Notes: generated by a model not told the origin, from the sequence alone. 64,000 bases of DNA from Bacillus renqingensis (GCF_016464375.1 NZ_JADDIU010000012.1:57542-121541), one strand, 5' to 3'; positions 24,887 to 34,269 are shown, counted from the stretch's first letter. A program made the numbers and translations.

Positions 24887-26593
24887 ATGTTGGAGGCTAA
24901 ACCTTGGTTGAAAATGTATCCTAAAGAAATCCCGGCCACACTTGAATACTCTTTAGACCCGGTACAGAAATTCTTGGAAAACTCAGCTAAGCTTTTTCCG
25001 GAAAAAAGTGCCATTCATTTTATGGGGAAAGAAATGACCTTCAAGCAGCTCTATGAAGATACCGTACGTTTTGCCGGTTATCTGCAAGCAAACATAGGAA
25101 TTAAAAAAGGCGATCGTGTCGCCATCATGCTTCCAAATACGCCCCAGGCTGTCATTGGCTATTTTGCTGTACTGTTGGCCGGAGGAATCGTCGTTCAAAC
25201 GAATCCATTGTATACGGAACGTGAGCTGGAATATCAGTTGAAGGATTCGGGAGCGAAGGCAATCATCACTCTTGATGTCCTTTACCCACGAGTCAGCAAA
25301 GTAATGCCGCAAACCGAATTAGAACACATCATTGTCACTGCCATCAAAGACTACTTACCATTTCCAAAAAATCTAGTTTATCCCTTTATACAGAAAAAAC
25401 AATATGGAATCGTCGTTAAAGTGAGACACGAAGGTCATTCCCACCTGCTTTCAGAAATCTTAAAAATGAAACCGCTTAAATTGACTGAGAATGAAATTGA
25501 TCCTGAAGAAGACGTGGCATTGCTTCAATATACCGGGGGCACAACCGGTTTTCCTAAAGGTGTGATGCTGACTCATAAAAATTTAATCGCTAACACCACC
25601 GCAAGTGAAAAGTGGATTTATAAATGCAAACCGGGTAAAGAGACGGTTTTGGGCATTGTCCCTTTCTTCCATGTCTACGGGATGACGGTCTGTATGCTGT
25701 TATCGGTTAAAATGGCCTGTAAAATGGTTATCATGCCGAAATTTGATGCTCTGGATACTTTAAAGACGATTCATAAACAGCGCCCGACCCTTTTCCCTGG
25801 AGCACCAACGATTTATATTGGCTTACTGAATCATCCTGATATAAAGAAATATGACCTGTCTTCGATTGAAGCCTGTATCAGCGGCTCGGCACCACTGCCA
25901 GTAGAAGTCCAGCAAAAGTTTGAGGAGATAACAAATGGCAAGCTTGTAGAAGGCTATGGATTATCAGAGGCATCACCTGTTACACATGCAAACTTCTTGT
26001 GGGATGGGGAAAGAGTAAAGGGCAGTATTGGAGTTCCATACCCTGACACAGATGCAAAAATTATATCCTTAGATACGGGTGAACCGGTGCCAATAGGAGA
26101 AATTGGAGAAATCGTTATTAAGGGCCCGCAAATCATGAAGGGCTACTGGAACAGACCTGATGAAACGGCAGAAACATTAAAGGATGGCTGGTTGTATACC
26201 GGAGATCTTGGCTATATGGATGATAAAGGGTATTTTTATGTCGTAGACCGGAAGAAGGATATGATTATTGCCGGCGGATATAATATTTACCCACGAGAGA
26301 TTGAGGAAGTATTATATGAGCATCCTGATGTACAAGAGGTAGTTGTCGCTGGGGTTCCAGATGCATATCGTGGAGAAACAGTAAAAGCCTATATTGTCTT
26401 AAAGGAGGGCTCTGCCGTTACCACGGAGGAAATCAACCAATTTGCAAGGAAATATCTTGCTGCCTATAAAGTACCACGAATATATGAATTTAGAAAAGAA
26501 TTACCGAAAACGGCTGTTGGAAAAATTTTAAGAAGAAGTCTTGTGGATGAAGAAAAGCAAAAAAGGAACGATGAAAATAAAAAGCACGCCTGA
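24887..26593 (+). CDS. lcfA: Long-chain-fatty-acid-CoA ligase
   Basis: LcfA activates fatty acids to acyl-CoA for beta-oxidation. The 568-aa protein is a full AMP-forming enzyme of the ANL superfamily, with the P-loop LLQYTGGTTGFPKGVMLTH near residue 211, EGYGLSEASP near 355, YTGDLGYMDDKGYFYVVDRKKD near 440 and the catalytic C-terminal lysine region PKTAVGKILRR near 545. GGGAGG precedes the ATG. It is followed by the fadR-fadB-etfBA unit, the same fatty-acid regulon order as in B. subtilis. Confidence 0.97.
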   Translation: MLEAKPWLKMYPKEIPATLEYSLDPVQKFLENSAKLFPEKSAIHFMGKEMTFKQLYEDTVRFAGYLQANIGIKKGDRVAIMLPNTPQAVIGYFAVLLAGGIVVQTNPLYTERELEYQLKDSGAKAIITLDVLYPRVSKVMPQTELEHIIVTAIKDYLPFPKNLVYPFIQKKQYGIVVKVRHEGHSHLLSEILKMKPLKLTENEIDPEEDVALLQYTGGTTGFPKGVMLTHKNLIANTTASEKWIYKCKPGKETVLGIVPFFHVYGMTVCMLLSVKMACKMVIMPKFDALDTLKTIHKQRPTLFPGAPTIYIGLLNHPDIKKYDLSSIEACISGSAPLPVEVQQKFEEITNGKLVEGYGLSEASPVTHANFLWDGERVKGSIGVPYPDTDAKIISLDTGEPVPIGEIGEIVIKGPQIMKGYWNRPDETAETLKDGWLYTGDLGYMDDKGYFYVVDRKKDMIIAGGYNIYPREIEEVLYEHPDVQEVVVAGVPDAYRGETVKAYIVLKEGSAVTTEEINQFARKYLAAYKVPRIYEFRKELPKTAVGKILRRSLVDEEKQKRNDENKKHA

Positions 26594-26647
26594 AACCTTT
26601 CCCGTATTTATTTTAAAAATATTATGATAAAACTCATGCTGAATTTC

Positions 26648-26676
26648 TTGACAGAAACATATATTAAAACTATTAT
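26648..26676 (+). promoter_or_regulatory. Sigma-A promoter of fadR-fadB-etfBA
   Basis: A perfect TTGACA at 26648-26653 and TATTAT at 26671-26676 are 17 bp apart. Confidence 0.85.
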
Positions 26677-26677
26677 A

Positions 26678-26707
26678 AAAATATGAATGATGATTCATTC
26701 ATATTTT
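26678..26707. promoter_or_regulatory. FadR operator palindrome
   Basis: A 30-bp palindrome with 13-bp perfect arms is centred on TGAATGA-TGAT-TCATTCA. It matches the FadR (YsiA) box of B. subtilis fatty-acid degradation genes and sits 1 bp after the -10 element, over the start of transcription. FadR bound here should block the operon until long-chain acyl-CoA releases it. Confidence 0.85.
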
Positions 26708-26750
26708 TCTTTTGAATAAAATAATGATTGTCTAGCTAAAGCGACTTGGG

Positions 26751-26924
26751 GGTCTTTTTTGCAAGGTAAGAAAGTATAAAATTTTCGACTTTGATAATTG
26801 TCTAGCTCCAGGCGCCAGCGGCTCGAGGTCACAAGCCAATCCGTCAAGAAGGCTAAAGAACAGCCTTCTCGCCGGCTCGTCTTGTGCTTGTCGCCGCTAG
26901 GCGGGCGCCTTGCGCTTTTCTTAT
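26751..26924 (+). repeat. Dispersed palindromic repeat, family A copy 3
   Basis: It has only three mismatches to the 4023-4196 copy over 174 positions. It lies in the 5' leader of fadR, between the FadR operator and the coding region. Fragments of an older copy flank it: TTGTCTAGCTAAAGCG at about 26729-26744 and CTTGTCACTC...AAGGCGCTTGTGCTTTTC at 26980-27013, as if this copy inserted into a previous one. Confidence 0.85.
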
Positions 26925-27040
26925 CTACAGCCAATCAAGAAAAGAGAGCTAAAAGTGAGCATTTCTGCCGCCTCTACTGCTTGTCACTCTTCGATAAGGC
27001 GCTTGTGCTTTTCGATTTTTCTCCGGAAGGGGGGATCATA

Positions 27041-27625
27041 ATGAAAAATACAAAACCAAAATATATGCAAATTATTGATGCGGCAGTAATTGCGATAGCG
27101 GAAAATGGCTACCATCAGGCTCAAGTATCGAAAATTGCGAAACAGGCAGGAGTTGCGGATGGTACGATTTACCTCTATTTTAAAAACAAGGAAGATATCC
27201 TGATCTCCCTGTTTGAAGAAAAAATGGGAAGTTTCATCGAAGAAATCGATCAAATGATAGCAGGAAAAAAGACGGCGACGGAGAAGTTATTAATGTTGGT
27301 TGAAGCTCATTTTGACATGCTTTCTGCGGATCACCATCTTGCCATCGTAACGCAGCTGGAATTACGCCAATCAAACAAGGATTTGCGAATGAAGATTAAT
27401 GAAATTCTAAAAGGCTACTTAAAGGTGATTGATAAGATACTGATAGAAGGCAAAGAAAAAGGTGAGTTTTCCAGCGATCTTGATGTTCGCCTTGCCAGGC
27501 AAATGGTTTTTGGGACAATCGATGAAACCGTGACGTCATGGGTTATGAATGAAGAAAAGTACGACCTAAATGCATTGGCAGCTCCTGTCCATCGACTCCT
27601 AATCAATGGATTTGGCAGCCGCTAG
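27041..27625 (+). CDS. fadR: Fatty-acid degradation repressor FadR (TetR family)
   Basis: This TetR-type repressor is released by long-chain acyl-CoA. The 194-aa protein matches B. subtilis FadR closely: the helix-turn-helix is at residues about 8-50 (MQIIDAAVIAIAENGYHQAQ, VSKIAKQAGVADGTIYLYFK), then a ligand-binding helical domain with VTQLELRQSNKDLRMKINEI. ATG 27041 follows GGAAGGGGGG. A longer in-frame extension from 26798 only reads through the repeat and is not real. The leader is about 360 nt long because of the repeat. Confidence 0.96.
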   Translation: MKNTKPKYMQIIDAAVIAIAENGYHQAQVSKIAKQAGVADGTIYLYFKNKEDILISLFEEKMGSFIEEIDQMIAGKKTATEKLLMLVEAHFDMLSADHHLAIVTQLELRQSNKDLRMKINEILKGYLKVIDKILIEGKEKGEFSSDLDVRLARQMVFGTIDETVTSWVMNEEKYDLNALAAPVHRLLINGFGSR

Positions 27626-27661
27626 TGTGCGTAATATGATTTGAAGGAGGGATTCCCCTAG

Positions 27662-28435
27662 ATGGAATATTTAAAATGGTCCAGTGAGGGCAGTATCGCT
27701 ACGATTACAATTCAACGCCCACCGGCAAATGCGCTCTCATCAGGCCTGTTAAGAGAATTGTCTGCCGTGTTAGATGAAATTGAACCAAAGCGTGATATCA
27801 GAGTAGTCGTGATTCATGGAGAGGGGCGCTTTTTTTCAGCCGGTGCGGACATCAAAGAATTTACCACGGTTGATTCTTCTGAAGGATTTTCAAATCTTGG
27901 CAAGTTTGGACAAGATTTATTCGATCGGATGGAAAAGTTTGCGAAGCCAATCATTGCGGCGATTCACGGGGCTGCCCTTGGCGGCGGCTTAGAACTTGCC
28001 ATGGCATGTCATATCCGCTTGGTAAGCGAAACCGCGAAACTTGGTCTTCCTGAACTCCAGCTTGGATTGATTCCCGGCTTTGCAGGGACCCAGCGCCTGC
28101 CAAAATATGTAGGAACAGCAATGGCAGCTGAAATGCTATTCACCGCTGAACCGATTACCGGTCTTGAGGCGGTGCAATACGGCTTAGCCAATCATGCTTA
28201 TCCTGAAGCTGAAGTATTGGATCAGGCATATAAGCTGGCTGCAAAGATTGCCAAGAAGAGTCCTGTAGCCATTCATGCTGCTATTCAATTATTAAATTAT
28301 ACCAAGACTGAAGAATTTTATGAAGGTATGAAGAAAGAAGCGGAGTTATTTGGAGAAGTTTTCGGCTCCAACGATGCGAAAGAGGGGATTCAGGCCTTTA
28401 TTGAAAAAAGGGAGCCGCATTTTAAGGGTGAATAA
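27662..28435 (+). CDS. fadB: Enoyl-CoA hydratase
   Basis: This enzyme hydrates trans-2-enoyl-CoA in beta-oxidation. The 257-aa crotonase-fold protein has FSAGADIKEFT (oxyanion hole), HGAALGGGLELAMACHIRL with the first catalytic glutamate region, and LPELQLGLIPGFAGTQRLP with the second. GAAGGAGGG precedes the ATG with a spacing of about 10 nt. It is the second gene of the fadR operon, 36 nt after fadR. Confidence 0.95.
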   Translation: MEYLKWSSEGSIATITIQRPPANALSSGLLRELSAVLDEIEPKRDIRVVVIHGEGRFFSAGADIKEFTTVDSSEGFSNLGKFGQDLFDRMEKFAKPIIAAIHGAALGGGLELAMACHIRLVSETAKLGLPELQLGLIPGFAGTQRLPKYVGTAMAAEMLFTAEPITGLEAVQYGLANHAYPEAEVLDQAYKLAAKIAKKSPVAIHAAIQLLNYTKTEEFYEGMKKEAELFGEVFGSNDAKEGIQAFIEKREPHFKGE

Positions 28436-28544
28436 ACTTACCTTAGCAGTCTCATTCAGGCAAGCTTTACTAAAATTTTTAACATCAATTTTTTCAATCT
28501 TTCAAACTAAACAAATGTTTGAATTTCATAGGAGGCGCTAGACC

Positions 28545-29318
28545 ATGAATATTTATGTATTAATGAAAAGAACCTTTGATACAGAAGAAAAGATTTCGAT
28601 TTCAGCTGGAAAAATCAACGAAGATGGTGCCGAGTTTATCATCAATCCTTATGACGAATATGCGATCGAAGAAGCCATTCAAGTCCGCGATGCAAATGGC
28701 GGTGAAGTTACGGTTATTTCCGTCGGTAATGAAGAGGCGGAAAAGCAATTGCGTACTGCTCTTGCCATGGGTGCCGATAAAGCAGTCCTGATCAACATAG
28801 AAGACGATGTTGAGAATGGCGACCAGTTTACCACTGCAAAGATTCTTGCTGAATACTTAAAAGATAAAGAGGCTGATTTAATTTTAGGCGGTAATGTAGC
28901 TATTGATGGCGGGTCAGGCCAGGTTGGTCCTCGTGTCGCTGAACTGCTTGATATCCCGTATGTGACTACGATTACAAAGTTAGAAATAGATGGAAGCGAT
29001 TGTATAGTAACCCGTGATGTTGAAGGGGATTCTGAAATCATTAAAACAAGCCTGCCGTTATTAGTAACCGCTCAGCAAGGTTTAAATGAACCGCGCTATC
29101 CATCTCTTCCAGGGATCATGAAAGCGAAGAAGAAGCCGCTTGATGAATTGGAATTAGATGACCTTGATCTTGATGAAGATGATGTGGAAGCAAAAACAAA
29201 AACAATTGAAATTTATTTGCCGCCTAAAAAAGAAGCAGGCAAGGTTTTATCCGGTGAATTAGCAGAGCAAGTGAAAGAGCTTGTCAATCTGCTTCACACT
29301 GAGGCAAAAGTAATCTAA
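28545..29318 (+). CDS. etfB: Electron transfer flavoprotein beta subunit
   Basis: EtfB and EtfA form the heterodimer that takes electrons from acyl-CoA dehydrogenases. The 257-aa beta subunit has the expected start NIYVLMKRTFDTEEKI, the AMP-binding region (AMGADKAVLI, GGNVAIDGGSGQVGPRVAELL) and RYPSLPGIMKAKKKPLDEL. AGGAGG precedes the ATG. It lies 109 nt after fadB in the same operon. Confidence 0.97.
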   Translation: MNIYVLMKRTFDTEEKISISAGKINEDGAEFIINPYDEYAIEEAIQVRDANGGEVTVISVGNEEAEKQLRTALAMGADKAVLINIEDDVENGDQFTTAKILAEYLKDKEADLILGGNVAIDGGSGQVGPRVAELLDIPYVTTITKLEIDGSDCIVTRDVEGDSEIIKTSLPLLVTAQQGLNEPRYPSLPGIMKAKKKPLDELELDDLDLDEDDVEAKTKTIEIYLPPKKEAGKVLSGELAEQVKELVNLLHTEAKVI

Positions 29319-29368
29319 ACAAACGTCTGGAAAACCAAACTAAGTTTGTATACAGGGGGTAAACACAT

Positions 29369-30346
29369 ATGTCTAGAAAAGTATTAGTATTAGGTGAAGT
29401 TCGTGACGTATCTTTACGAAATGTATCGTTTGAAGCCGTTGCTGCCGCTGCAACAGTCGCAGAAGGTGGAGAAGTTGTGGGGGTTTTAGTTGGCGAATCT
29501 GTAAGCGCTTTAGGATTAGAATTAGTAAAATACGGTGCTGATCGTGTGGTTGTCGTTGAAGATGCTAAATTAGCTCAATATACGGCCGACGGATATGCTC
29601 AGGCATTGTTAGCCGTCATTGATCAAGAAAAGCCGGAGGGTATCGTGTTCGGTCATACAGCGTTGGGAAAAGACCTTTCACCTAAAATCGCGGCGAGGCT
29701 TTCTTCTGGTCTTATTTCCGATGCAACCGCTGTGGAAGTAGCCGGTGGAAATGTTGTCTTTACAAGACCCATCTATTCCGGTAAAGCTTTTGAAAAGAAG
29801 ATTGTGACAGACGGATTCATTTTTGCCACTATTCGTCCGAACAACATTCCCCCATTAGAGAAGGATGAATCGAGAAGCGGTGAAGTGACGGCCCTTTCCG
29901 TAGAAATTAAAGAGCTACGTGCCATCATCCAAGATGTAGTTAGAAAGGCTGCCGAAGGTGTCGATCTCAGTGAAGCAAAGGTAGTGATTTCCGGTGGACG
30001 CGGTGTAAAAAGTGCTGAGGGCTTTAAACCATTAAAAGAATTAGCCGATGTATTGGGCGGTGCTGTCGGGGCTTCCCGCGGTGCATGTGATGCCGAATAT
30101 TGTGACTATTCACTGCAAATCGGTCAAACAGGTAAAGTTGTTACACCTGATCTATATATTGCTTGCGGGATTTCCGGTGCGATTCAGCACCTTGCCGGCA
30201 TGTCCAACTCTAAAGTCATCGTGGCCATCAACAAAGATCCGGAAGCCAACATCTTCAAAGTAGCGGATTACGGAATTGTCGGCGACCTGTTTGAAGTAGT
30301 TCCGATGCTGACGGAAGAGTTTAAGAAATTGAAAGTTCACCAATAA
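29369..30346 (+). CDS. etfA: Electron transfer flavoprotein alpha subunit
   Basis: The alpha subunit carries FAD. The 325-aa protein shows the C-terminal FAD domain: VISGGRGVKSAEGFKPLKEL, GASRGACDAEYCDYSLQIGQ and TGKVVTPDLYIACGISGAIQ followed by HLAGM. CAGGGGGT precedes the ATG. It is the last gene of the fad operon and ends at a strong terminator. Confidence 0.97.
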   Translation: MSRKVLVLGEVRDVSLRNVSFEAVAAAATVAEGGEVVGVLVGESVSALGLELVKYGADRVVVVEDAKLAQYTADGYAQALLAVIDQEKPEGIVFGHTALGKDLSPKIAARLSSGLISDATAVEVAGGNVVFTRPIYSGKAFEKKIVTDGFIFATIRPNNIPPLEKDESRSGEVTALSVEIKELRAIIQDVVRKAAEGVDLSEAKVVISGGRGVKSAEGFKPLKELADVLGGAVGASRGACDAEYCDYSLQIGQTGKVVTPDLYIACGISGAIQHLAGMSNSKVIVAINKDPEANIFKVADYGIVGDLFEVVPMLTEEFKKLKVHQ

Positions 30347-30352
30347 TACGGG

Positions 30353-30381
30353 GCGAGCGGTGTACAGGCCGCTCGCTTTTT
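30353..30381 (+). terminator. Terminator of the fadR operon
   Basis: GCGAGCGG at 30353-30360 pairs with CCGCTCGC at 30369-30376, followed by T5. Confidence 0.9.
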
Positions 30382-30436
30382 GAATAACTGTCTTGTAGAC
30401 GGGGGAAACATATTATTAGCGTGATTTTTTAAACGA

Positions 30437-30445
30437 TGTTATACT
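30437..30445 (+). promoter_or_regulatory. Extended -10 promoter of trxA
   Basis: TGTTATACT (TATACT at 30440-30445) lies 41 bp before the ATG. No good -35 is seen at the normal distance. A sigma-B promoter, known for B. subtilis trxA, was not identified. Confidence 0.55.
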
Positions 30446-30485
30446 TTCGTTAGTATTTGAAGAAATATTAGGAGGTAACGGAATA

Positions 30486-30800
30486 ATGGCTATTTCACAT
30501 GTAACAGATCAAAGCTTTGCGGCTGAAACAGGTTCCGGTGTGGTGCTTGTTGATTTTTGGGCACCATGGTGCGGACCATGTAAAATGATTGCTCCAGTAC
30601 TGGAAGAACTTGATGCGGAATTGGGCGATAAAGTTAAAATTGCTAAGCTTGATGTCGATGACAACCCACAAACTGCTTCTAATTTTGGCGTCATGAGCAT
30701 CCCGACATTAATGGTTTTCAAAAACGGCGAGGTCGTTGACAAAGTAGTGGGCTTCCAGCCAAAAGAAGCATTGGCAGACGTGCTGCAAAAGCATATTTAA
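30486..30800 (+). CDS. trxA: Thioredoxin
   Basis: This general cytoplasmic disulfide reductase has 104 aa with the active site [10 protein letters not shown] at residues 26-35, and the cis-proline loop [20 protein letters not shown] precedes the ATG. It is a single-gene unit with its own terminator. Confidence 0.98.
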   Translation: MAISHVTDQSFAAETGSGVVLVDFWAPWCGPCKMIAPVLEELDAELGDKVKIAKLDVDDNPQTASNFGVMSIPTLMVFKNGEVVDKVVGFQPKEALADVLQKHI

Positions 30801-30812
30801 TCAGAATCACTA

Positions 30813-30852
30813 AAAACCTTTTCCGGAAATCAATCTGGTAAAGGTTTTTTTT
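30813..30852 (+). terminator. Terminator of trxA
   Basis: AAACCTTTTCC and GGTAAAGGTTT form a stem with one mismatch, followed by a long T run. Confidence 0.85.
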
Positions 30853-30934
30853 TGCCAAAGCAAACCTACTTTCATTTACGCGGGGTTTGCTTTAATATTT
30901 ATAGAAAAGAGATTGATTAAAGAGGAGTGGCCGA

Positions 30935-32710
30935 ATGAATGATTCGATTAAGCAAAAACTGACGCTGCTGCCTGACCAGCCTGGCTGCTACTTAATGAAA
31001 GACCGTCAGGGGACAATTATTTATGTCGGGAAAGCCAAGATTTTAAAAAACCGTGTTCGTTCGTATTTTACCGGGTCACATGACGGTAAGACGTTAAGAC
31101 TCGTTCAGGAGATTGAAGACTTTGAATACATTGTCACCTCCTCTAATATTGAGGCATTGCTGCTTGAACTTAATTTAATCAAAAAATACGATCCCAAATA
31201 TAATGTCATGCTTAAGGATGACAAAACATATCCGTTTATCAAGCTAACAGCAGAAAGGCATCCCAAGCTGATCATTACGAGAAAAGTGAAGAAGGATAGA
31301 GGAAAATACTTCGGTCCATACCCGAATGTCGGCGCCGCCAATGAAACCAAAAAGCTGTTAGATCGGATTTACCCGCTGCGAAAATGTGCAACGCTGCCCG
31401 ACCGCGTCTGTCTATACTACCATCTGGGACAGTGCCTGGCACCATGCGTAAATGAGGTGAGCGAAGATCAGTATAAACAAATAACAGATGAAATTACCCG
31501 TTTTTTAAATGGCGGTTATAAGGAAATAAAAAAAGAGCTGACCGAGAAAATGACAGCCGCAGCTGAGGAACTAGATTTTGAACGGGCAAAGGAATATCGT
31601 GATAAAATTCTTCATATTGAAACGACCATGGAAAAGCAAAAAATTACGATGACGGACTTTACGGACCGCGATGTATTTGGCTACGCAGTCGATAAAGGTT
31701 GGATGTGTGTTCAGGTCTTTTTTATCCGTCAAGGGAAAATGATTGAGAGAGATGTCTCCGTGTTTCCAATCTATAATGAACCGGAGGAGGAGATTTTGAC
31801 TTTCCTTGGTCGGTTCTACGAGCAGCCCAATCATTTTAAACCAAAGGAAATTCTTATTCAGGACGATGTGGATTTGCCTATGGCTGAGCAGCTGCTCCAA
31901 GTAAAAGTCTTACAGCCTCAGCGCGGTCAAAAAAAAGACCTCGTTAAATTGGCCATCAAAAATGCCAAAATTGCCCTAAATGAAAAGTTTTCGCTCATTG
32001 AAAAGGATGAAGAAAGAACGATAAAGGCTGTAGAAAATTTAGGAGACCTTCTTGGAATCTACACTCCGCATCGGATTGAGTCTTTTGATAATTCCAATAT
32101 TCAAGGAACAAATCCGGTATCAGCGATGGTAGTATTTATTGATGGCAAGGCAAACAAACGGGAATATCGGAAGTATAAGATTAAGTCAGTACAAGGACCT
32201 GATGATTATGAATCGATGAGGGAAGTAACGAGGAGAAGATATTCCCGGGTGTTAAAGGAAAATCTGCCGCTGCCGGACTTGATCATGATTGACGGCGGGA
32301 AAGGCCATGTGGAAGCGGTCAGGGATGTGTTAGAAAATGAATTGGGCCTCGATATTCCATTAGCGGGGTTAGTGAAGGATGAGAAGCACAGGACCTCACA
32401 GCTTTTATATGGAAATCCATTAGAAATTGTCCCGCTCCCACGTAATAGTCAAGAATTTTATCTGCTGCAAAGAATTCAGGATGAAGTTCACCGCTTTGCC
32501 ATCACATTTCATCGCCAAACACGCGGTAAAAGTGCTTTCCAATCCTTATTGGATGATATTCCTGGGGTTGGCGAGAAACGGAAAAAACGATTATTAAAGC
32601 ATTTTGGTTCCGTGAAAAAAATGAAGGAAGCAAGCGTGGAAGATCTCACGGCGATTGGATTACCGCATAATGTTGCGGAGGAAGTATTGAAAAAATTACA
32701 GTCATCATGA
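30935..32710 (+). CDS. uvrC: Excinuclease ABC subunit C
   Basis: UvrC makes both incisions in nucleotide excision repair. The 591-aa protein has the N-terminal GIY-YIG nuclease ([19 protein letters not shown], residues about 15-35), a UVR motif near 205 ([19 protein letters not shown]), the RNase H-like C-terminal nuclease ([30 protein letters not shown]) and tandem HhH motifs at the end ([20 protein letters not shown]). AGAGGAG precedes the ATG. Confidence 0.97.
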   Translation: MNDSIKQKLTLLPDQPGCYLMKDRQGTIIYVGKAKILKNRVRSYFTGSHDGKTLRLVQEIEDFEYIVTSSNIEALLLELNLIKKYDPKYNVMLKDDKTYPFIKLTAERHPKLIITRKVKKDRGKYFGPYPNVGAANETKKLLDRIYPLRKCATLPDRVCLYYHLGQCLAPCVNEVSEDQYKQITDEITRFLNGGYKEIKKELTEKMTAAAEELDFERAKEYRDKILHIETTMEKQKITMTDFTDRDVFGYAVDKGWMCVQVFFIRQGKMIERDVSVFPIYNEPEEEILTFLGRFYEQPNHFKPKEILIQDDVDLPMAEQLLQVKVLQPQRGQKKDLVKLAIKNAKIALNEKFSLIEKDEERTIKAVENLGDLLGIYTPHRIESFDNSNIQGTNPVSAMVVFIDGKANKREYRKYKIKSVQGPDDYESMREVTRRRYSRVLKENLPLPDLIMIDGGKGHVEAVRDVLENELGLDIPLAGLVKDEKHRTSQLLYGNPLEIVPLPRNSQEFYLLQRIQDEVHRFAITFHRQTRGKSAFQSLLDDIPGVGEKRKKRLLKHFGSVKKMKEASVEDLTAIGLPHNVAEEVLKKLQSS

Positions 32711-32737
32711 TTGTTAGTAGAATAAAGTATAAAGCTA

Positions 32738-32746
32738 TGCTATAAT
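32738..32746 (+). promoter_or_regulatory. Extended -10 promoter of lysC
   Basis: TGCTATAAT has a perfect TATAAT at 32741-32746 about 40 bp before the lysine aptamer. Confidence 0.65.
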
Positions 32747-32784
32747 GGTTAAAAATTTAATTTACTATCACTTTTATACGCTAA

Positions 32785-33031
32785 AGTGAAGGTAGAGGTG
32801 CGAGCTTCAACAGTAACGGTTCGGAGAAGGATGAGCTTCGGGGATGAGCCGTGAAAGGGGATGTTCGCCGAAGTGAAGAAAGACTCATTGCTTTCTTTGC
32901 TGGTCCTGTATTGAACAAATACTGGATTGTCAAGGCTATTTGTCTTGGAGAGCTATCTTTAATTGTCTGCACAAGAACGATTTATTTGTGTGTATCATGC
33001 AATGGGATATTCTCTCATTGCTTTTTTATTT
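32785..33031 (+). ncRNA. Lysine riboswitch (L box) of lysC
   Basis: The aptamer (about 32785-32960) shows the characteristic blocks in order: GGTAGAGGTGCGAGCTTCAA, AGTAACGG, GGAGAAGGATGAGC, AAAGGGGATGTTCGCCGAAG, TTTGCTGGTCCTGTA, TTGTCAAGGCTATTTGTCTTGGAGAGCTATCTT. A terminator follows (GCAATGGGA at 32999-33007 with TCTCATTGC at 33013-33021, then T6). High lysine should favour termination before lysC. Open frames across it are not genes. Confidence 0.95.
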
Positions 33032-33051
33032 TTCTGAAAGAAGGGGAAGAA

Positions 33052-34266
33052 ATGGGATTAATTGTTCAGAAATTCGGCGGAACTTCCGTTGGAAGTGTCG
33101 AGCGGATTTTGAATGTTGCGGATTGTGTAAAAGAGGAATCGCAGAGGGGGAACCAAGTGGTTGTTGTTGTATCCGCAATGGGAAAGACAACCGATAAGCT
33201 TGTTAACATGGCAAAGGAAATTTCACCTGTGCCTAACAGACGAGAAATGGATATGTTGCTTTCAACCGGAGAACAGGTAACCATTTCTTTACTATCCATG
33301 GCGTTAAAGGAAAAAGGGCTTGAGGCCGTATCTTATACAGGCTGGCAAGCTGGAATAGTAACTGAACCGGTCCACGGAAATGCAAGGATTTGTAAAATCA
33401 AAACAGAGGTGATTGAAAAGGCACTTCAAGCAGGGAAAGTGGTGATTGTGGCCGGATTTCAAGGGATAACCGAAAGCGGCGAAATCACTACTCTTGGTCG
33501 CGGTGGTTCTGATACAACCGCTGTAGCGTTGGCCGCTGCATTACATGCGGATAAATGTGATATTTATACAGATGTAACCGGTGTTTTTACAACGGATCCT
33601 AGATATATTTCTCAAGCCAGGAAATTATTATCTGTTTCTTACGATGAAATGCTTGAGCTTGCCAATCTTGGTGCAGGAGTACTTCACCCAAGGGCAGTGG
33701 AGTTTGTGAAGAACTATCAGGTTCGCCTTGAGGTTAGATCAAGTATGGAAAAGGAAGAAGGTACAATCATTGAGGGGGAAGCAACTATGGAACAAAATTT
33801 AGTTGTCAGAGGTGTCGCTTTTGAAGATGAAATTACCCGGGTAACGGTATTAGGGCTTCGCAATTCATTAACGAGCCTGTCGACTATTTTTACTACATTA
33901 GCCAGTAATCATATTAATGTAGATATTATTATTCAAAGTACAACAGAAACAGGCGCAGCCAATCTATCATTTTCTATTCATACAAATGACTGGCTTGAAG
34001 CCTTAAATGTTCTTGAAGATCACAAAGCCATTTTGGGTTATGAACAGCTTGATGCTGAAAATAAATTGGCCAAAGTATCTATCGTTGGTTCGGGAATGAT
34101 TTCAAATCCCGGAGTGGCAGCGAAAATGTTTGAAGTACTCGCAGCTAACCACATCGCAATAAAAATGGTAAGCACATCAGAAATTAAAGTATCAGCAGTC
34201 GTTGAAGAAAAACACATGCTCAAAGCAGTAGAAGTATTACACGAAGCATTTGAACTTGAAAAATAA
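33052..34266 (+). CDS. lysC: Lysine-sensitive aspartokinase (alpha subunit)
   Basis: LysC phosphorylates aspartate, the first step to lysine, diaminopimelate, threonine and methionine. The 404-aa protein opens GLIVQKFGGTSVGSVERILN (kinase domain) and has two C-terminal ACT domains (about residues 260-404) for feedback control. ATG 33052 follows AAGGGGAAGAA; a longer frame from 32851 runs through the riboswitch and is not translated. An internal start at codon 246 probably makes a separate beta subunit. Control is by the lysine riboswitch. Confidence 0.96.
   Translation: MGLIVQKFGGTSVGSVERILNVADCVKEESQRGNQVVVVVSAMGKTTDKLVNMAKEISPVPNRREMDMLLSTGEQVTISLLSMALKEKGLEAVSYTGWQAGIVTEPVHGNARICKIKTEVIEKALQAGKVVIVAGFQGITESGEITTLGRGGSDTTAVALAAALHADKCDIYTDVTGVFTTDPRYISQARKLLSVSYDEMLELANLGAGVLHPRAVEFVKNYQVRLEVRSSMEKEEGTIIEGEATMEQNLVVRGVAFEDEITRVTVLGLRNSLTSLSTIFTTLASNHINVDIIIQSTTETGAANLSFSIHTNDWLEALNVLEDHKAILGYEQLDAENKLAKVSIVGSGMISNPGVAAKMFEVLAANHIAIKMVSTSEIKVSAVVEEKHMLKAVEVLHEAFELEK
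33787..34266 (+). CDS. lysC: Aspartokinase beta subunit from internal start
   Basis: ATG at codon 246 of lysC (33787) is preceded by GGGGGAAGCAACT, a good ribosome binding site inside the coding frame. It would make a 159-aa protein (MEQNLVVRGVAFEDEITRVT) consisting of the two ACT domains. In B. subtilis aspartokinase II the beta subunit starts at the corresponding internal codon, and the enzyme is alpha2-beta2. The start is seen; its use here is inferred. Confidence 0.75.
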   Translation: MEQNLVVRGVAFEDEITRVTVLGLRNSLTSLSTIFTTLASNHINVDIIIQSTTETGAANLSFSIHTNDWLEALNVLEDHKAILGYEQLDAENKLAKVSIVGSGMISNPGVAAKMFEVLAANHIAIKMVSTSEIKVSAVVEEKHMLKAVEVLHEAFELEK

Positions 34267-34269
34267 AAA

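Noticed and set aside
26798..27040. N-terminal extension of fadR
   Set aside because: It reads through the dispersed repeat; ATG 27041 has a strong ribosome binding site and matches the family start.
32851..33051. N-terminal extension of lysC
   Set aside because: It overlaps the lysine riboswitch and its terminator; the real start is 33052.
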